Positions 8,701 to 15,475 of a stretch of DNA of 23,084 nucleotides are shown here, piece after piece. The notes beneath the pieces were generated by a model. The model was not told the DNA's origin. It made no database searches and worked only from the letters and a program-made list of their open reading frames with translations. Within the stretch, counting starts at the first letter, position 1; each line of letters opens with the position of its first letter. The DNA is from JBHHXR01 sp046757205 (lineage in GTDB: Bacteria > Pseudomonadota > Alphaproteobacteria > Rhodobacterales > Rhodobacteraceae), in NCBI GenBank assembly GCA_046757205.1, contig JBHHXR010000020.1, positions 1-23,084 on the forward strand, written 5' to 3'. A program made the position numbers and the translations under genes.

Positions 8701-9543
8701 TCATGGAATGAGGTCGACGTAGTGGTCCAGTTTGCCCTTCGTGCGCTGCACGTAGACGTCTTTCATCACGTTATCGGGATCAATGTAGAAGACATGCGGG
8801 TCGGTCCCCTCCTCCGGAAGCAGGACATTCTTGGCAAGGTCGTGCTCGGCGATCAGTTGTGCGACCTCGCTGTTGGGATCGTTCATGTCGCCGAAGATGC
8901 GGGCCCGGCCCTGGCAGGTGTTGACGCAGGACGGATCGATTCCGTTGGCGATCCTCTCCTTGCACATGTCGCACTTGTCGGCGGCCTGTTTCGTCGGCTC
9001 CTTGCCGGCCTTGACGAAGGGGTTGAACGAGCGGACGCCATAAGGACAGGCATCAATGCACTTGCCGCAGCCGATGCAGAGGTCGCTGTCGATCAGAACC
9101 AGTCCGTCGGGGCGCTTGTAGGTCGCACCCTGGCGATAGCGGATCTTGGTGCCGTCCGCGGTCTTGAATGTCGCGCGCTTGCCGGGAAATTCCGGGCAGG
9201 CTTTGACGCAGGGCGGTATGCCGTCTTCCTTGTTGCCTTCGCAGTGATTGCACATGATCGGCAGGAAGGCCTTTCTGGTGTTCGGGAAAGTGCCCGTGGT
9301 CTTTTCCTGAACCACGGTCCTGAAACGCCCCAGCGAGACATCGTTTTCGGCCTTGCAGGCAACCGTGCAGGCCCGGCAGCCGATGCATTTTCTCAAATCC
9401 ATCACCATCACCCAGCGCGGCGGGGTGCCCTTGGCCTGGGCCGGTTCGGTGCCTGCCGCGAGCGCCGCGGCTCCGGCAACTGTCGCGCCTGCGCCCTTCA
9501 GCACCTGGCGACGGCCGATTTTCGGATTATCCAGTTTGGTCAT
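8701..9543 (-). CDS. Tat-exported 4x[4Fe-4S] electron-transfer subunit (TtrB/PsrB/ArrB-like)
   Basis: I choose the ATG at 9543 (280 residues) because AGGAGAGGGAG lies just before it; a GTG ten codons upstream has a poorly spaced site. A Tat signal (IGRRQVLKGAG plus an Ala-rich region) ends near residue 38. Sixteen cysteines form four ferredoxin-type clusters: C53-x2-C-x2-C-x3-C (CIGCRACTVAC); C-x2-C-x10-C-x3-CP (CNHC...CVKACP); CIGCGKCIDACP; and C-x2-C-x11-C-x3-C (CDMC...CVNTC). This is the usual electron-transfer partner of periplasmic Cys-ligated Mo enzymes. It lies 45 bases before the Mo subunit and 75 bases after the cytochrome gene, all one strand. It probably passes electrons between the multihaem cytochrome and the Mo subunit. 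Confidence 0.93.
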   Translation of the reverse strand: MTKLDNPKIGRRQVLKGAGATVAGAAALAAGTEPAQAKGTPPRWVMVMDLRKCIGCRACTVACKAENDVSLGRFRTVVQEKTTGTFPNTRKAFLPIMCNHCEGNKEDGIPPCVKACPEFPGKRATFKTADGTKIRYRQGATYKRPDGLVLIDSDLCIGCGKCIDACPYGVRSFNPFVKAGKEPTKQAADKCDMCKERIANGIDPSCVNTCQGRARIFGDMNDPNSEVAQLIAEHDLAKNVLLPEEGTDPHVFYIDPDNVMKDVYVQRTKGKLDHYVDLIP

Positions 9544-9618
9544 CGTCTCCCTCTCCTTTTCACCGTGGTTCACTCCGTTGTACCGACGTCTTTCGACGCC
9601 CCGTCTGCGCGGCTCTCC

Positions 9619-11124
9619 CTATCCGCCGCCGTCCAGCAGATCGATGGCGTCTTCGAAATTCACAAACGCCTCGTCGAGAATGGTGATGGCGTATTTCTTG
9701 TTGTGAACGCCGTTACCGACGCGGACGATTTCGAGAAATTTCTGTCCCGCCGCGATCATTTTCTGGACTTCAAGCAATGTCTTTTCGGCGGCACCGTTCT
9801 GCCTCGCCACCTCCAGCGCTTCCGTGGCTTCCTGCGCTATCTCTTCGGCCGCCGCGACTTCCTCTTCGAGTTGCTCTCGCCAGTCGAACAGAATCTTTTC
9901 GTGATTGGGCGTGTGGCAGGCAACGCAGGCTTTCGCCGAACCGGTGCGCACCAGATGGCCCTTGCTCAGCGTTTCCTTCATGTGGCAGCCACCGCAGCCG
10001 GTGTTCACCGCAGCCATGAGGTTCGGCGTCGACCGGATGCCGTCCGTGACGGGAATGCCTTCGAGCAGTATTCTCTGATAACTGTGCTGGTCCTGATGGC
10101 AGAGCGCGCAATCCTGGCTGGCCGCGCTCAGGTGATCGACCGGCGGCCCGTGTTCGATCACCTCGTGGCAGTCGAAACAGTCGGCGGTCCGGGGAACGAC
10201 ATGCTTGTCATGCATCAACGTTTCGTCACCGGCCGTGGCGAAAAATTCCTCGTTGCGGTTGTGGCAGCTCAGGCAGCCGCCGGTGGTGAGGTCGCCGGCC
10301 TTGACGTCGCCATGGCCCCGGGCGACCTGGAAATGGCAGCTTTCGCAGGCAACGCCGGCTTCTGCGAGCGTCTGGTGGGTGATCGGTTTTCTGTCCGGAT
10401 CGGCGGAGTCGAGCTGGCTCTGCAGCGATTTGGTCGGGATTTCGTGACAGGTCGCGCATTTCGACGCGCCTTCGTTGAAATCAATCGACGGGCGCGACGC
10501 GAAACTGGCACTGGTGATCGCCGGCACGCCGTCCGATTCGGCAGGCTTGACGGGAACCGGGTCATGCGGGTTCAGGTGACACAGGTAGCAGATCTCCTTC
10601 GGAACCTCGAAGTGCTTCTCGGCCGTCACCTTGAAATGGCAGGTGTCGCAGGTCAGTTTTTGCCCTTCCAGCGCCTTGTCCCCGAAGTGGGGGCCGTGCT
10701 TGAACCTGACCTTTTCGGTAAATCTTATGTCCTTTTCGGCGAGTGTGCCGATATCGTGGCAGCCCGACCGCAGACAGGCGCCGTCCTTGATGTCGGGACG
10801 GATGGGCAACGGCGCGTCCGGATCGTAGAGATATGCCGCGAGGTGGCGCAGGCCTTCCATCTTGGCCTTGAAGCCTTTCTTTTCTCCGGGCAGAAAATGG
10901 CATTCGATACATTCCGCCTGGGTGCCGTCCTGGCTGTTGGATGCGTGGTGTTTGCTGTTCTGCCAAGCCGTGTTCTGCTCGGTCATGGTGTGGCAGATGC
11001 CACCGCAGAACTCCGACTTGGACGTATAGTGTTCCTCGGCGACGAACAGTCCTGCGAGCGCAATCGCCCCGACAACGGATATTACCGCAATCGTGGTCCA
11101 AGTGACGGTCAGTCTGAGTCTCAA
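9619..11124 (-). CDS. Membrane-anchored 12-haem c-type cytochrome with NapC/NirT-like N-terminus
   Basis: The 501-residue protein starts at TTG, with GAGGGG seven bases upstream and no better ATG. One membrane segment (about residues 8-29) acts as anchor. I count ten CxxCH sites plus two unusual ones: C40-x3-C44-H (CGGICHTM) and a later C-x4-C-H (CLRSGCH), giving twelve probable haems. The first part (FCGGICHTM, WQNSKHHASN, then CIECHFLPGEKKGF) resembles NapC/NirT/NrfH quinol dehydrogenases. The C-terminal ~110 residues have no haem motifs but form long helices (LEEEVAAAEEIAQEATEAL) and a VHNKKYAITILDEA segment like the helical tail of NrfA/HAO-type multihaem proteins. It is the first gene of the operon and probably links the quinone pool to the FeS and Mo subunits, replacing the missing NrfD/PsrC-type protein. 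Confidence 0.92.
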   Translation of the reverse strand: MRLRLTVTWTTIAVISVVGAIALAGLFVAEEHYTSKSEFCGGICHTMTEQNTAWQNSKHHASNSQDGTQAECIECHFLPGEKKGFKAKMEGLRHLAAYLYDPDAPLPIRPDIKDGACLRSGCHDIGTLAEKDIRFTEKVRFKHGPHFGDKALEGQKLTCDTCHFKVTAEKHFEVPKEICYLCHLNPHDPVPVKPAESDGVPAITSASFASRPSIDFNEGASKCATCHEIPTKSLQSQLDSADPDRKPITHQTLAEAGVACESCHFQVARGHGDVKAGDLTTGGCLSCHNRNEEFFATAGDETLMHDKHVVPRTADCFDCHEVIEHGPPVDHLSAASQDCALCHQDQHSYQRILLEGIPVTDGIRSTPNLMAAVNTGCGGCHMKETLSKGHLVRTGSAKACVACHTPNHEKILFDWREQLEEEVAAAEEIAQEATEALEVARQNGAAEKTLLEVQKMIAAGQKFLEIVRVGNGVHNKKYAITILDEAFVNFEDAIDLLDGGG

Positions 11125-11141
11125 CTGGATGCCCCTCGAAT

Positions 11142-11168
11142 GTTCGTTCCCCGGTGGGCGGGAACAAC
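11142..11168 (-). promoter_or_regulatory. Inverted repeat in the leader of the cytochrome gene
   Basis: GTTCCC (11146-11151) pairs perfectly with GGGAAC (11160-11165) across an 8-base loop. The arms extend by GTT (11142-11144) and AAC (11166-11168) around one bulged C. It ends about 18 bases upstream of the TTG start, close to the ribosome binding site. It could be an operator or an RNA hairpin affecting translation. Confidence 0.35.
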
Positions 11169-11267
11169 TCCCCTAGGTTTTGTGCGCGCCGCTACGAACG
11201 TGAACGGCTTCGTCTTCAGGTTAGGTCAGGCCCGCATTCTTGCGGAGTCTGCGCCGGCCCGGAATCT

Positions 11268-11309
11268 GTTCGGATTTCCAAAAAACCGCGGATATCCGTT
11301 CGGATTTCC
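11268..11309 (-). repeat. Two 12-bp direct repeats, 30 bp apart: candidate operator upstream of the respiratory operon
   Basis: GTTCGGATTTCC occurs at 11268-11279 and again at 11298-11309 (GGAAATCCGAAC on the minus strand). The start-to-start distance of 30 bp is about three helical turns, so both would face the same side of the DNA. Around each copy are partial dyads (TCCG-TT-CGGA around the second; GGAATC...GATTTCC around the first). They lie about 144-185 bases upstream of the cytochrome start, a normal place for an NtrC-family upstream activating site. Binding by the neighbouring regulator is inferred. Confidence 0.5.
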
Positions 11310-11436
11310 GGACAACCTTCGATATCGGTAAGCGCCGGGGCTGACCCTCGATCACGATCGGATGGCGCATTTTCGGTTTTTCGGTCTTGCCGGCGGATCG
11401 GACCTGAAACCGCTTCACGGTTTTCCGGGCTGCGTC

Positions 11437-12747
11437 CTAACCGTCCGCGCGGCTCTTGATGCCGTGCTTCAGCATCTTTTCCCACATGGTCGTGCGGGAC
11501 ACCCCAAGCGTTTGCGCGGCTTTCGATACATTGCCGCCGGTGGCGTCAAGTGCCAGTTTTATTTGCCGTTTTTCTGCGGCATCCCGCACAACCGAAAGCT
11601 TGGCGATCTTGTTGTTGAACTCGCGGTCTTCCCCGTCGTCCGGAAACAGGTCCTTTGGCAGGATACGGGACGTCTGGGTAAGCGAATTAGCCCTCTCGAC
11701 ACGGTTTCGCAACTCGCGCGCGTTTCCCGGCCAGGCGTGGTCCATCAGGCGCTCTTGGGCGGCGGCGCTCAGCTGTTTCGGTTCGTCGCCGAGGAGCGCG
11801 GCGACCTCGCGCAGGAATCTCCTGGCCAGCCAGATGATGTCGTCCGGGCGCTGCCGGAGCGGAGGAACCGTTATCGAGACGGTGTTGATGCGGTAAAGAA
11901 GGTCTTCGCGGAACTTCCCTTCCGCCAGCAGGGCGCACAGATCAGCATTGGTCGAGCACACTATCCTGGCGTCAAAATGAATCGGAGTGCTCCCGCCCAG
12001 CCGGTAGAATGTCTCTTCTTCCTGCAGCCGAAGCAGCTTGGGTTGCAGACCAAGGGAAAGCTCGGCGATGCCGTCGAGATACAGCGTTCCTTTCTGCGCC
12101 CTTTCCGCGTATCCGCGATGCACGGCCGAGTGTTCGCTGCCAAAGAGTTCCATTTCCATCGTGTCTTCGGGGATCGCGGCACAATTGACAGCCATGAACG
12201 GCATCGCGCCTTCAGCCGTCAGCCCGTGCAGGAATCGCGCGCAAACCTCCTTGCCGACCCCGGTCTCGCCCTCCAGCAGGACCGGCATGCGCGTGACCGA
12301 TATGCGTTTCAGGGTTTGCTCGATTTCCAGCATCGCGCCGGAGGGGCCGAGAGCACCCTTGGCGCGCCGCATTTCCGGGTTCGGCACCAAGCCGGTAATC
12401 CGCTGAATCAGGTCGTCGGGATTAAACGGCTTGATTACGTAGTCGCCCGCCCCGGACTTCAACAGGCCCACAGCCTGTTCCACGTCGCCATATGCCGTCA
12501 TGAACAGGAACGGTGCGACACTCCGGTGCCGGCTGGCCTCGGCGAAAACCTGGTCTCCGCCCATATCCGGCAGCCGGATGTCACAGACGATGACGTCCCG
12601 GTCGGAAAGGCGAAGCGCCCGCAATCCTTCGGCGCCGGTCTGCCACCAGAGCACATCCGCACCTTCCAGGCCAAACACCTGCACCAGGGATTCACCCATG
12701 ATCGGATCGTCTTCGATCAGGCCGATCTTCAGCCCCTCAAGCCGCAT
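11437..12747 (-). CDS. NtrC-like response regulator with degenerate AAA+ domain
   Basis: I choose the ATG at 12747 (436 residues), with GGAG nine bases upstream; it overlaps the kinase gene by 11 bases. The receiver is canonical: E12/D13/D14, phospho-acceptor D56, T84, K106. The AAA+ domain has Walker A GETGVGKE (160-167), an arginine-finger region (FREDLLYRIN) and PLRQRPDDI. However, where sigma-54 activators have GAFTGA it reads FGSEHSAVHRGYAERA, altered and several residues shorter, and Walker B is GTLYLDGI (G226 replaces the Glu of LDEI). The C-terminus has an intact Fis-type helix-turn-helix (GGNVSKAAQTLGVSRTTM). It should bind DNA and be phosphorylated, but is unlikely to remodel sigma-54 polymerase. 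It probably controls the operon immediately downstream. Confidence 0.93.
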   Translation of the reverse strand: MRLEGLKIGLIEDDPIMGESLVQVFGLEGADVLWWQTGAEGLRALRLSDRDVIVCDIRLPDMGGDQVFAEASRHRSVAPFLFMTAYGDVEQAVGLLKSGAGDYVIKPFNPDDLIQRITGLVPNPEMRRAKGALGPSGAMLEIEQTLKRISVTRMPVLLEGETGVGKEVCARFLHGLTAEGAMPFMAVNCAAIPEDTMEMELFGSEHSAVHRGYAERAQKGTLYLDGIAELSLGLQPKLLRLQEEETFYRLGGSTPIHFDARIVCSTNADLCALLAEGKFREDLLYRINTVSITVPPLRQRPDDIIWLARRFLREVAALLGDEPKQLSAAAQERLMDHAWPGNARELRNRVERANSLTQTSRILPKDLFPDDGEDREFNNKIAKLSVVRDAAEKRQIKLALDATGGNVSKAAQTLGVSRTTMWEKMLKHGIKSRADG

Positions 12748-14191
12748 TCTCGATCGCTCCGTTCTCAAACGGGATCTTGACGGAAACCACTGTCCATGAG
12801 TCGGCCGATGCGGCCTCGATCTTTCCGTTCATCTCGTGCACCAGCCGGCAGATCACCCACAGACCGATTCCCCCCGAGTTGTCCGGCAATACGTTTCCCG
12901 CACCGGTTTCATTCAGGCAATACAAAAGATCGTCAAGTATCTCCTCGCCATCGTTTTCAACTGTGATTTCAAGCATGTCATCGGCAACTTCTGACCGAAA
13001 AACAATTCTGCCTCCCCGCCCGGCCGCCGCCGAGGCGTTCAGCAACAGGTTGAGGCCGATCTGGCGCACGCTGGAGCCGTCGACCGGCACCTGCCCGCTC
13101 CAGTTCATTTTCCAGTCAAGATTCTGGCTGTGCCGCCGGATTTCCGGGCGCAGCAGGTGGCGCAGGTCGGAAAAATCCCTTTCGCTGAGACGGTGTCTTG
13201 CCGAGCGGCCCCGGTAGGCCACAAGCGTGGTCTGAACGACGTCCCCGATTGCCTTGAGCCCCCGTTCAAGCAGGCCAATCGCCTTTTTCTGCACATCGAC
13301 GCTGCTGCCGTGACGCTTCAGCGTTTCAAGCGTGTTCAGCATGCCGCCCAGCGGGTTGTTGATTTCATGCGCCATTGCCGCCGCCAGCCTGCCCAGATCG
13401 GCGAGTTTTTCCTCTTCGTTCAGGCTGGCGGCCAGCATATCGCGTTCGTTGACCGCCCGGACCAGGGAATTGTAGCTCCTGAACAGGGTCGAGGCTTCCT
13501 TGCTCGAACTGGGAAAATCCGAGGGGGCAATTTCCTCGAAACCGCCATCCTTGCTCTGGTCGAGATGCTCTGAGAGAACCTGCATTGGGCGGGTCATGCG
13601 CCGGGTCAGATAGTAGCCGAAGACAGCCACCAGAAACGTGAAGGCCGCATTGCTGCCGACAAGGGCGAGCCGGACGTTGCCGCGTTCGGCAAGCTGGCGC
13701 GACACGTCGAGGGTCACCATCAGCTTTCCGACGGTTCTGCCCTGAAAGCCGATATTCCCGATCACCCGCAATTCCGGATGATTGGCCTGGATTTTCAGCA
13801 TGTCTTCGGGGATCGCCGTAGCCAGGTCGTCCTGCGGGATCTCGGTTCCCGTGGGAAATTTCACCGGATCGGATGCGGCAATTATGACGTTGGCGGGGTC
13901 GGCGACGATGGTCGAGACGATATGGATATTCTCATACAGGCTCTTCGAGCGTTCGATCGCGTCAAAAACGTCCCAGATGTCCTTGCGCAGAACATGGGGA
14001 AGAACCGAGGAAGACAGCCCGTCCAGGTAGGCGCCCGAGAGCTCCCTCAGGTTCTGGTCCTGAATATCCGACAACTTGGCGAGCAGTTGCTGCGTCACCA
14101 GGACCCCGATTGCAAACGTCAAGAAGACCACGACCAGCGGTATTTTCAGGGAAACCGGCCAGGACGCTGGGCGAATGACGGCTGGCTTCAT
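12737..14191 (-). CDS. Membrane sensor histidine kinase (NtrB-type HEINNP)
   Basis: The ATG at 14191 (484 residues) overlaps the stop of the binding-protein gene as ATGA, so translation is probably coupled. A longer frame exists upstream but would run inside the preceding gene. Order of parts: membrane segment about 15-35, periplasmic domain about 36-172, membrane segment about 174-195, HAMP-like linker (RRMTRPMQVLSEHL), dimerisation domain with phospho-acceptor H275 in MAHEINNPLGG, then an ATPase domain with N box (QIGLNLLLNASAAAG), a divergent G1 box (VENDGEE) and G2 box (DNSGGIGLWV). It probably receives a signal from the PhnD-like protein and phosphorylates the regulator encoded next. Confidence 0.93.
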   Translation of the reverse strand: MKPAVIRPASWPVSLKIPLVVVFLTFAIGVLVTQQLLAKLSDIQDQNLRELSGAYLDGLSSSVLPHVLRKDIWDVFDAIERSKSLYENIHIVSTIVADPANVIIAASDPVKFPTGTEIPQDDLATAIPEDMLKIQANHPELRVIGNIGFQGRTVGKLMVTLDVSRQLAERGNVRLALVGSNAAFTFLVAVFGYYLTRRMTRPMQVLSEHLDQSKDGGFEEIAPSDFPSSSKEASTLFRSYNSLVRAVNERDMLAASLNEEEKLADLGRLAAAMAHEINNPLGGMLNTLETLKRHGSSVDVQKKAIGLLERGLKAIGDVVQTTLVAYRGRSARHRLSERDFSDLRHLLRPEIRRHSQNLDWKMNWSGQVPVDGSSVRQIGLNLLLNASAAAGRGGRIVFRSEVADDMLEITVENDGEEILDDLLYCLNETGAGNVLPDNSGGIGLWVICRLVHEMNGKIEAASADSWTVVSVKIPFENGAIENAA

Positions 14192-15048
14192 CCGAAATCC
14201 TGAACTTTCTTCATCAGCCGGGCGATCTTGCTGAAGTCCGACCCTTCGGGAGGACCGAACCTGTCCAGTTGCAGGAGGTTCAGAATCTTCTGCCCCAGGG
14301 CGTTGCGATCCATGTTCAGAAGCGCCTGCTGGATGGCCGCCAGACGCGGTGTCCCGGCCATGGCCCTTGGCGCGGCGACCGGTGGAAATCCCAGCCATTC
14401 AGACTTCCAGATCACTCTTGTCCTTGCGGTCAGATCGGGTTCGATCCGGCTGAGAACTTCCCAGACATATCCGTCGACGCTGCCACTATTCGCAAGCTGT
14501 GCGGCGACCGCGCGCACGACGTTGCGGTGCCCGTAGGCAAAGAAGGCCTTGCGGAAAAACTCGTCGGGGTGCACGCCGCGCTCGGCCAGAAGCGCGGAGG
14601 TGACCAGAAAACCGGAATTGGAGTCCGGGTCGGAAAAACAGTGCAGATCCCCGCGCAAATCATCGATATCCGCGGCGTCGCGATCCGCCGCACCGATCAG
14701 ATAGGCCTGATAGCTGGGTTTGCCCTGCCAGACCGGAACGCTGACAAGCTCCAGGGCGTCGCGAAACCGAATGAAGGGATAGCCGCAAATCCAGGCGGCA
14801 TCGAGACGGCCCGCGACAAGCAGGGTCGATATCTCCTGATAGGTTCGTTTCTGGACGAGCTCGACTTCGTAGCCCGTTGTTTGAGCAAGATATTCTTCAA
14901 GATATCTTAGCAAGTCCAGGTCATTGGAAAGGAACACGGGGGTCAGCCCGAACCGGATCGTGCCGGACTGCGCCAGGGCCTGTGCCCGCGGCATGGCCAG
15001 CCCCGCCGCCAGCGCCAGAGATTGGCGAACAAAGCATCTGCGTTCCAT
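14188..15048 (-). CDS. PhnD-like periplasmic substrate-binding protein, probable sensor component
   Basis: The ATG at 15048 (286 residues) has an excellent site, GGAGGAGGAG; in-frame codons further upstream lack one. An N-terminal signal peptide (to about AQA, residue 24) precedes a type-2 periplasmic binding fold: TIRFGLTPVFLSND, then GRLDAAWICGYPF (C88), then a HCFSDPDSNSG loop (C137) that matches the ligand-facing SxPxSxSG-like loop of phosphonate/phosphite-binding proteins. No transporter permease or ATPase gene is attached. Instead it overlaps a histidine kinase gene, as in the AioX-AioS-AioR and ArxXSR systems, where a PhnD-like protein senses arsenite. The ligand here is unknown. Fused versions of this arrangement occur in TtrS-type kinases. 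Confidence 0.9.
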   Translation of the reverse strand: MERRCFVRQSLALAAGLAMPRAQALAQSGTIRFGLTPVFLSNDLDLLRYLEEYLAQTTGYEVELVQKRTYQEISTLLVAGRLDAAWICGYPFIRFRDALELVSVPVWQGKPSYQAYLIGAADRDAADIDDLRGDLHCFSDPDSNSGFLVTSALLAERGVHPDEFFRKAFFAYGHRNVVRAVAAQLANSGSVDGYVWEVLSRIEPDLTARTRVIWKSEWLGFPPVAAPRAMAGTPRLAAIQQALLNMDRNALGQKILNLLQLDRFGPPEGSDFSKIARLMKKVQDFG

Positions 15049-15085
15049 CGCTCCTCCTCCCAAGACACGATAGTTTGACCCGCAA

Positions 15086-15114
15086 AGGTTAGCCGGGCAG
15101 AACACAAAAGTGAA
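15086..15114 (-). promoter_or_regulatory. Weak candidate promoter of the sensor/kinase/regulator operon
   Basis: On the minus strand TTCACT (15109-15114) and TAACCT (15086-15091) are separated by 17 bases. The second ends 37 bases before the ATG at 15048. Only four and three of six positions match the sigma-70 consensus, so this is a position-supported guess. Confidence 0.22.
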
Positions 15115-15218
15115 TACAACCTGCGATCTGCGGATCGACGTGCCGGCCGTGCCGGGCCGTGGTGGCCTGGCCACGCTGGACGGTTTGCCTGCGGAGCCGG
15201 GGCGCTTTCCAGTCGTCC

Positions 15219-15368
15219 GCCGCCAACATGGAGGGCAACTATCAGATCGCTTCCATATCTTCGCTGATTCTGCTGGTCCCTTCGGTCTTGTTCATGCTGG
15301 TGATCGAGCGATTTCCGAAGACCGGCGTTCTCGCGAAGGCCGGGGTTTGGGGGCATGATGTGCCTTGA
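15219..15368 (+). pseudogene. C-terminal remnant of an ABC transporter permease
   Basis: The plus-strand frame reads NMEGNYQIASISSLILLVPS and then VLFMLVIERFPKTGVLAKAG before TGA at 15366-15368. This pattern (GNYQ-AS--SL-LL-PS--FML-IERF--) is what I expect at the last membrane helix and C-terminus of binding-protein-dependent permeases of the spermidine/putrescine or iron type. The frame upstream of about 15215 does not look like permease sequence and no start with a ribosome site is seen, so the rest of the gene is missing. It marks a deletion or replacement junction next to the sensor operon. Confidence 0.55.
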
Positions 15369-15475
15369 CGCCCCCCCGCCCGAACTGACAGGGATCGCGC
15401 CTGCCCGGGGCATCCGTCCCGAGGTGGCTGTGCGGGTGAATGAATCGTGGATGACGCGACGGGTTCCCGGCCTGT

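Larger units (their letters stand above)
11125..11436. other. Intergenic control region between the response-regulator gene and the respiratory operon
   Basis: This 312-base gap has no credible gene. Read on the minus strand it holds, from the regulator's stop: a weak AAACCG/CGGTTT stem-loop (11407-11423), the two 12-bp direct repeats at 11268-11309, and a hairpin at 11142-11168 just before the cytochrome ribosome binding site. I looked for a sigma-54 type -24/-12 element (GG and GC about 10 bases apart in TGGC...TTGC context) and saw no convincing match. No strong sigma-70 promoter is obvious either; TTCACG followed 17-19 bases later by an AACCTA-like hexamer is the best weak candidate. Confidence 0.6.
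15049..15475. other. Intergenic region between the sensor operon and mfd, with a gene remnant
   Basis: This 427-base gap has no intact gene. The part next to the binding-protein gene (15049-15120) should hold that operon's promoter. Bases about 15219-15368 encode, on the plus strand, the tail of an ABC permease (separate entry). The last ~100 bases before the mfd stop hold only short GC dyads without T runs. Confidence 0.55.

Noticed and set aside
11125..11268. Sigma-54 (-24/-12) promoter before the cytochrome gene
   Set aside because: I looked for it because the regulator is NtrC-like, but no GG/GC pair in suitable sequence context was convincing.
6103..11331. A plus-strand frame open for about 5.2 kb opposite the molybdoenzyme operon
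   Set aside because: The three large minus-strand genes share one frame with exactly paired codon boundaries, so an antisense stop needs TTA, CTA or TCA in the sense genes, all rare in this GC-rich DNA. The antisense translation is Arg/Gly/Val-rich with no domain, while the sense genes have clear motifs and start sites.
12737..14398. Histidine kinase with about 69 extra N-terminal residues
   Set aside because: The extension lies inside the binding-protein gene and is low complexity; the ATG at 14191 overlaps that gene's stop as ATGA and puts the first membrane segment near the N-terminus.
14188..15048. Phosphonate ABC transporter binding subunit (phnD)
   Set aside because: No ATPase or permease gene accompanies it; the nearby permease remnant is of a different type and on the other strand. 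Overlap with a kinase gene points to sensing.
15110..15358. Small plus-strand gene of 82 codons in the gap before mfd
   Set aside because: No ribosome binding site and no recognisable protein; the overlapping frame contains the permease remnant, which explains the region better.
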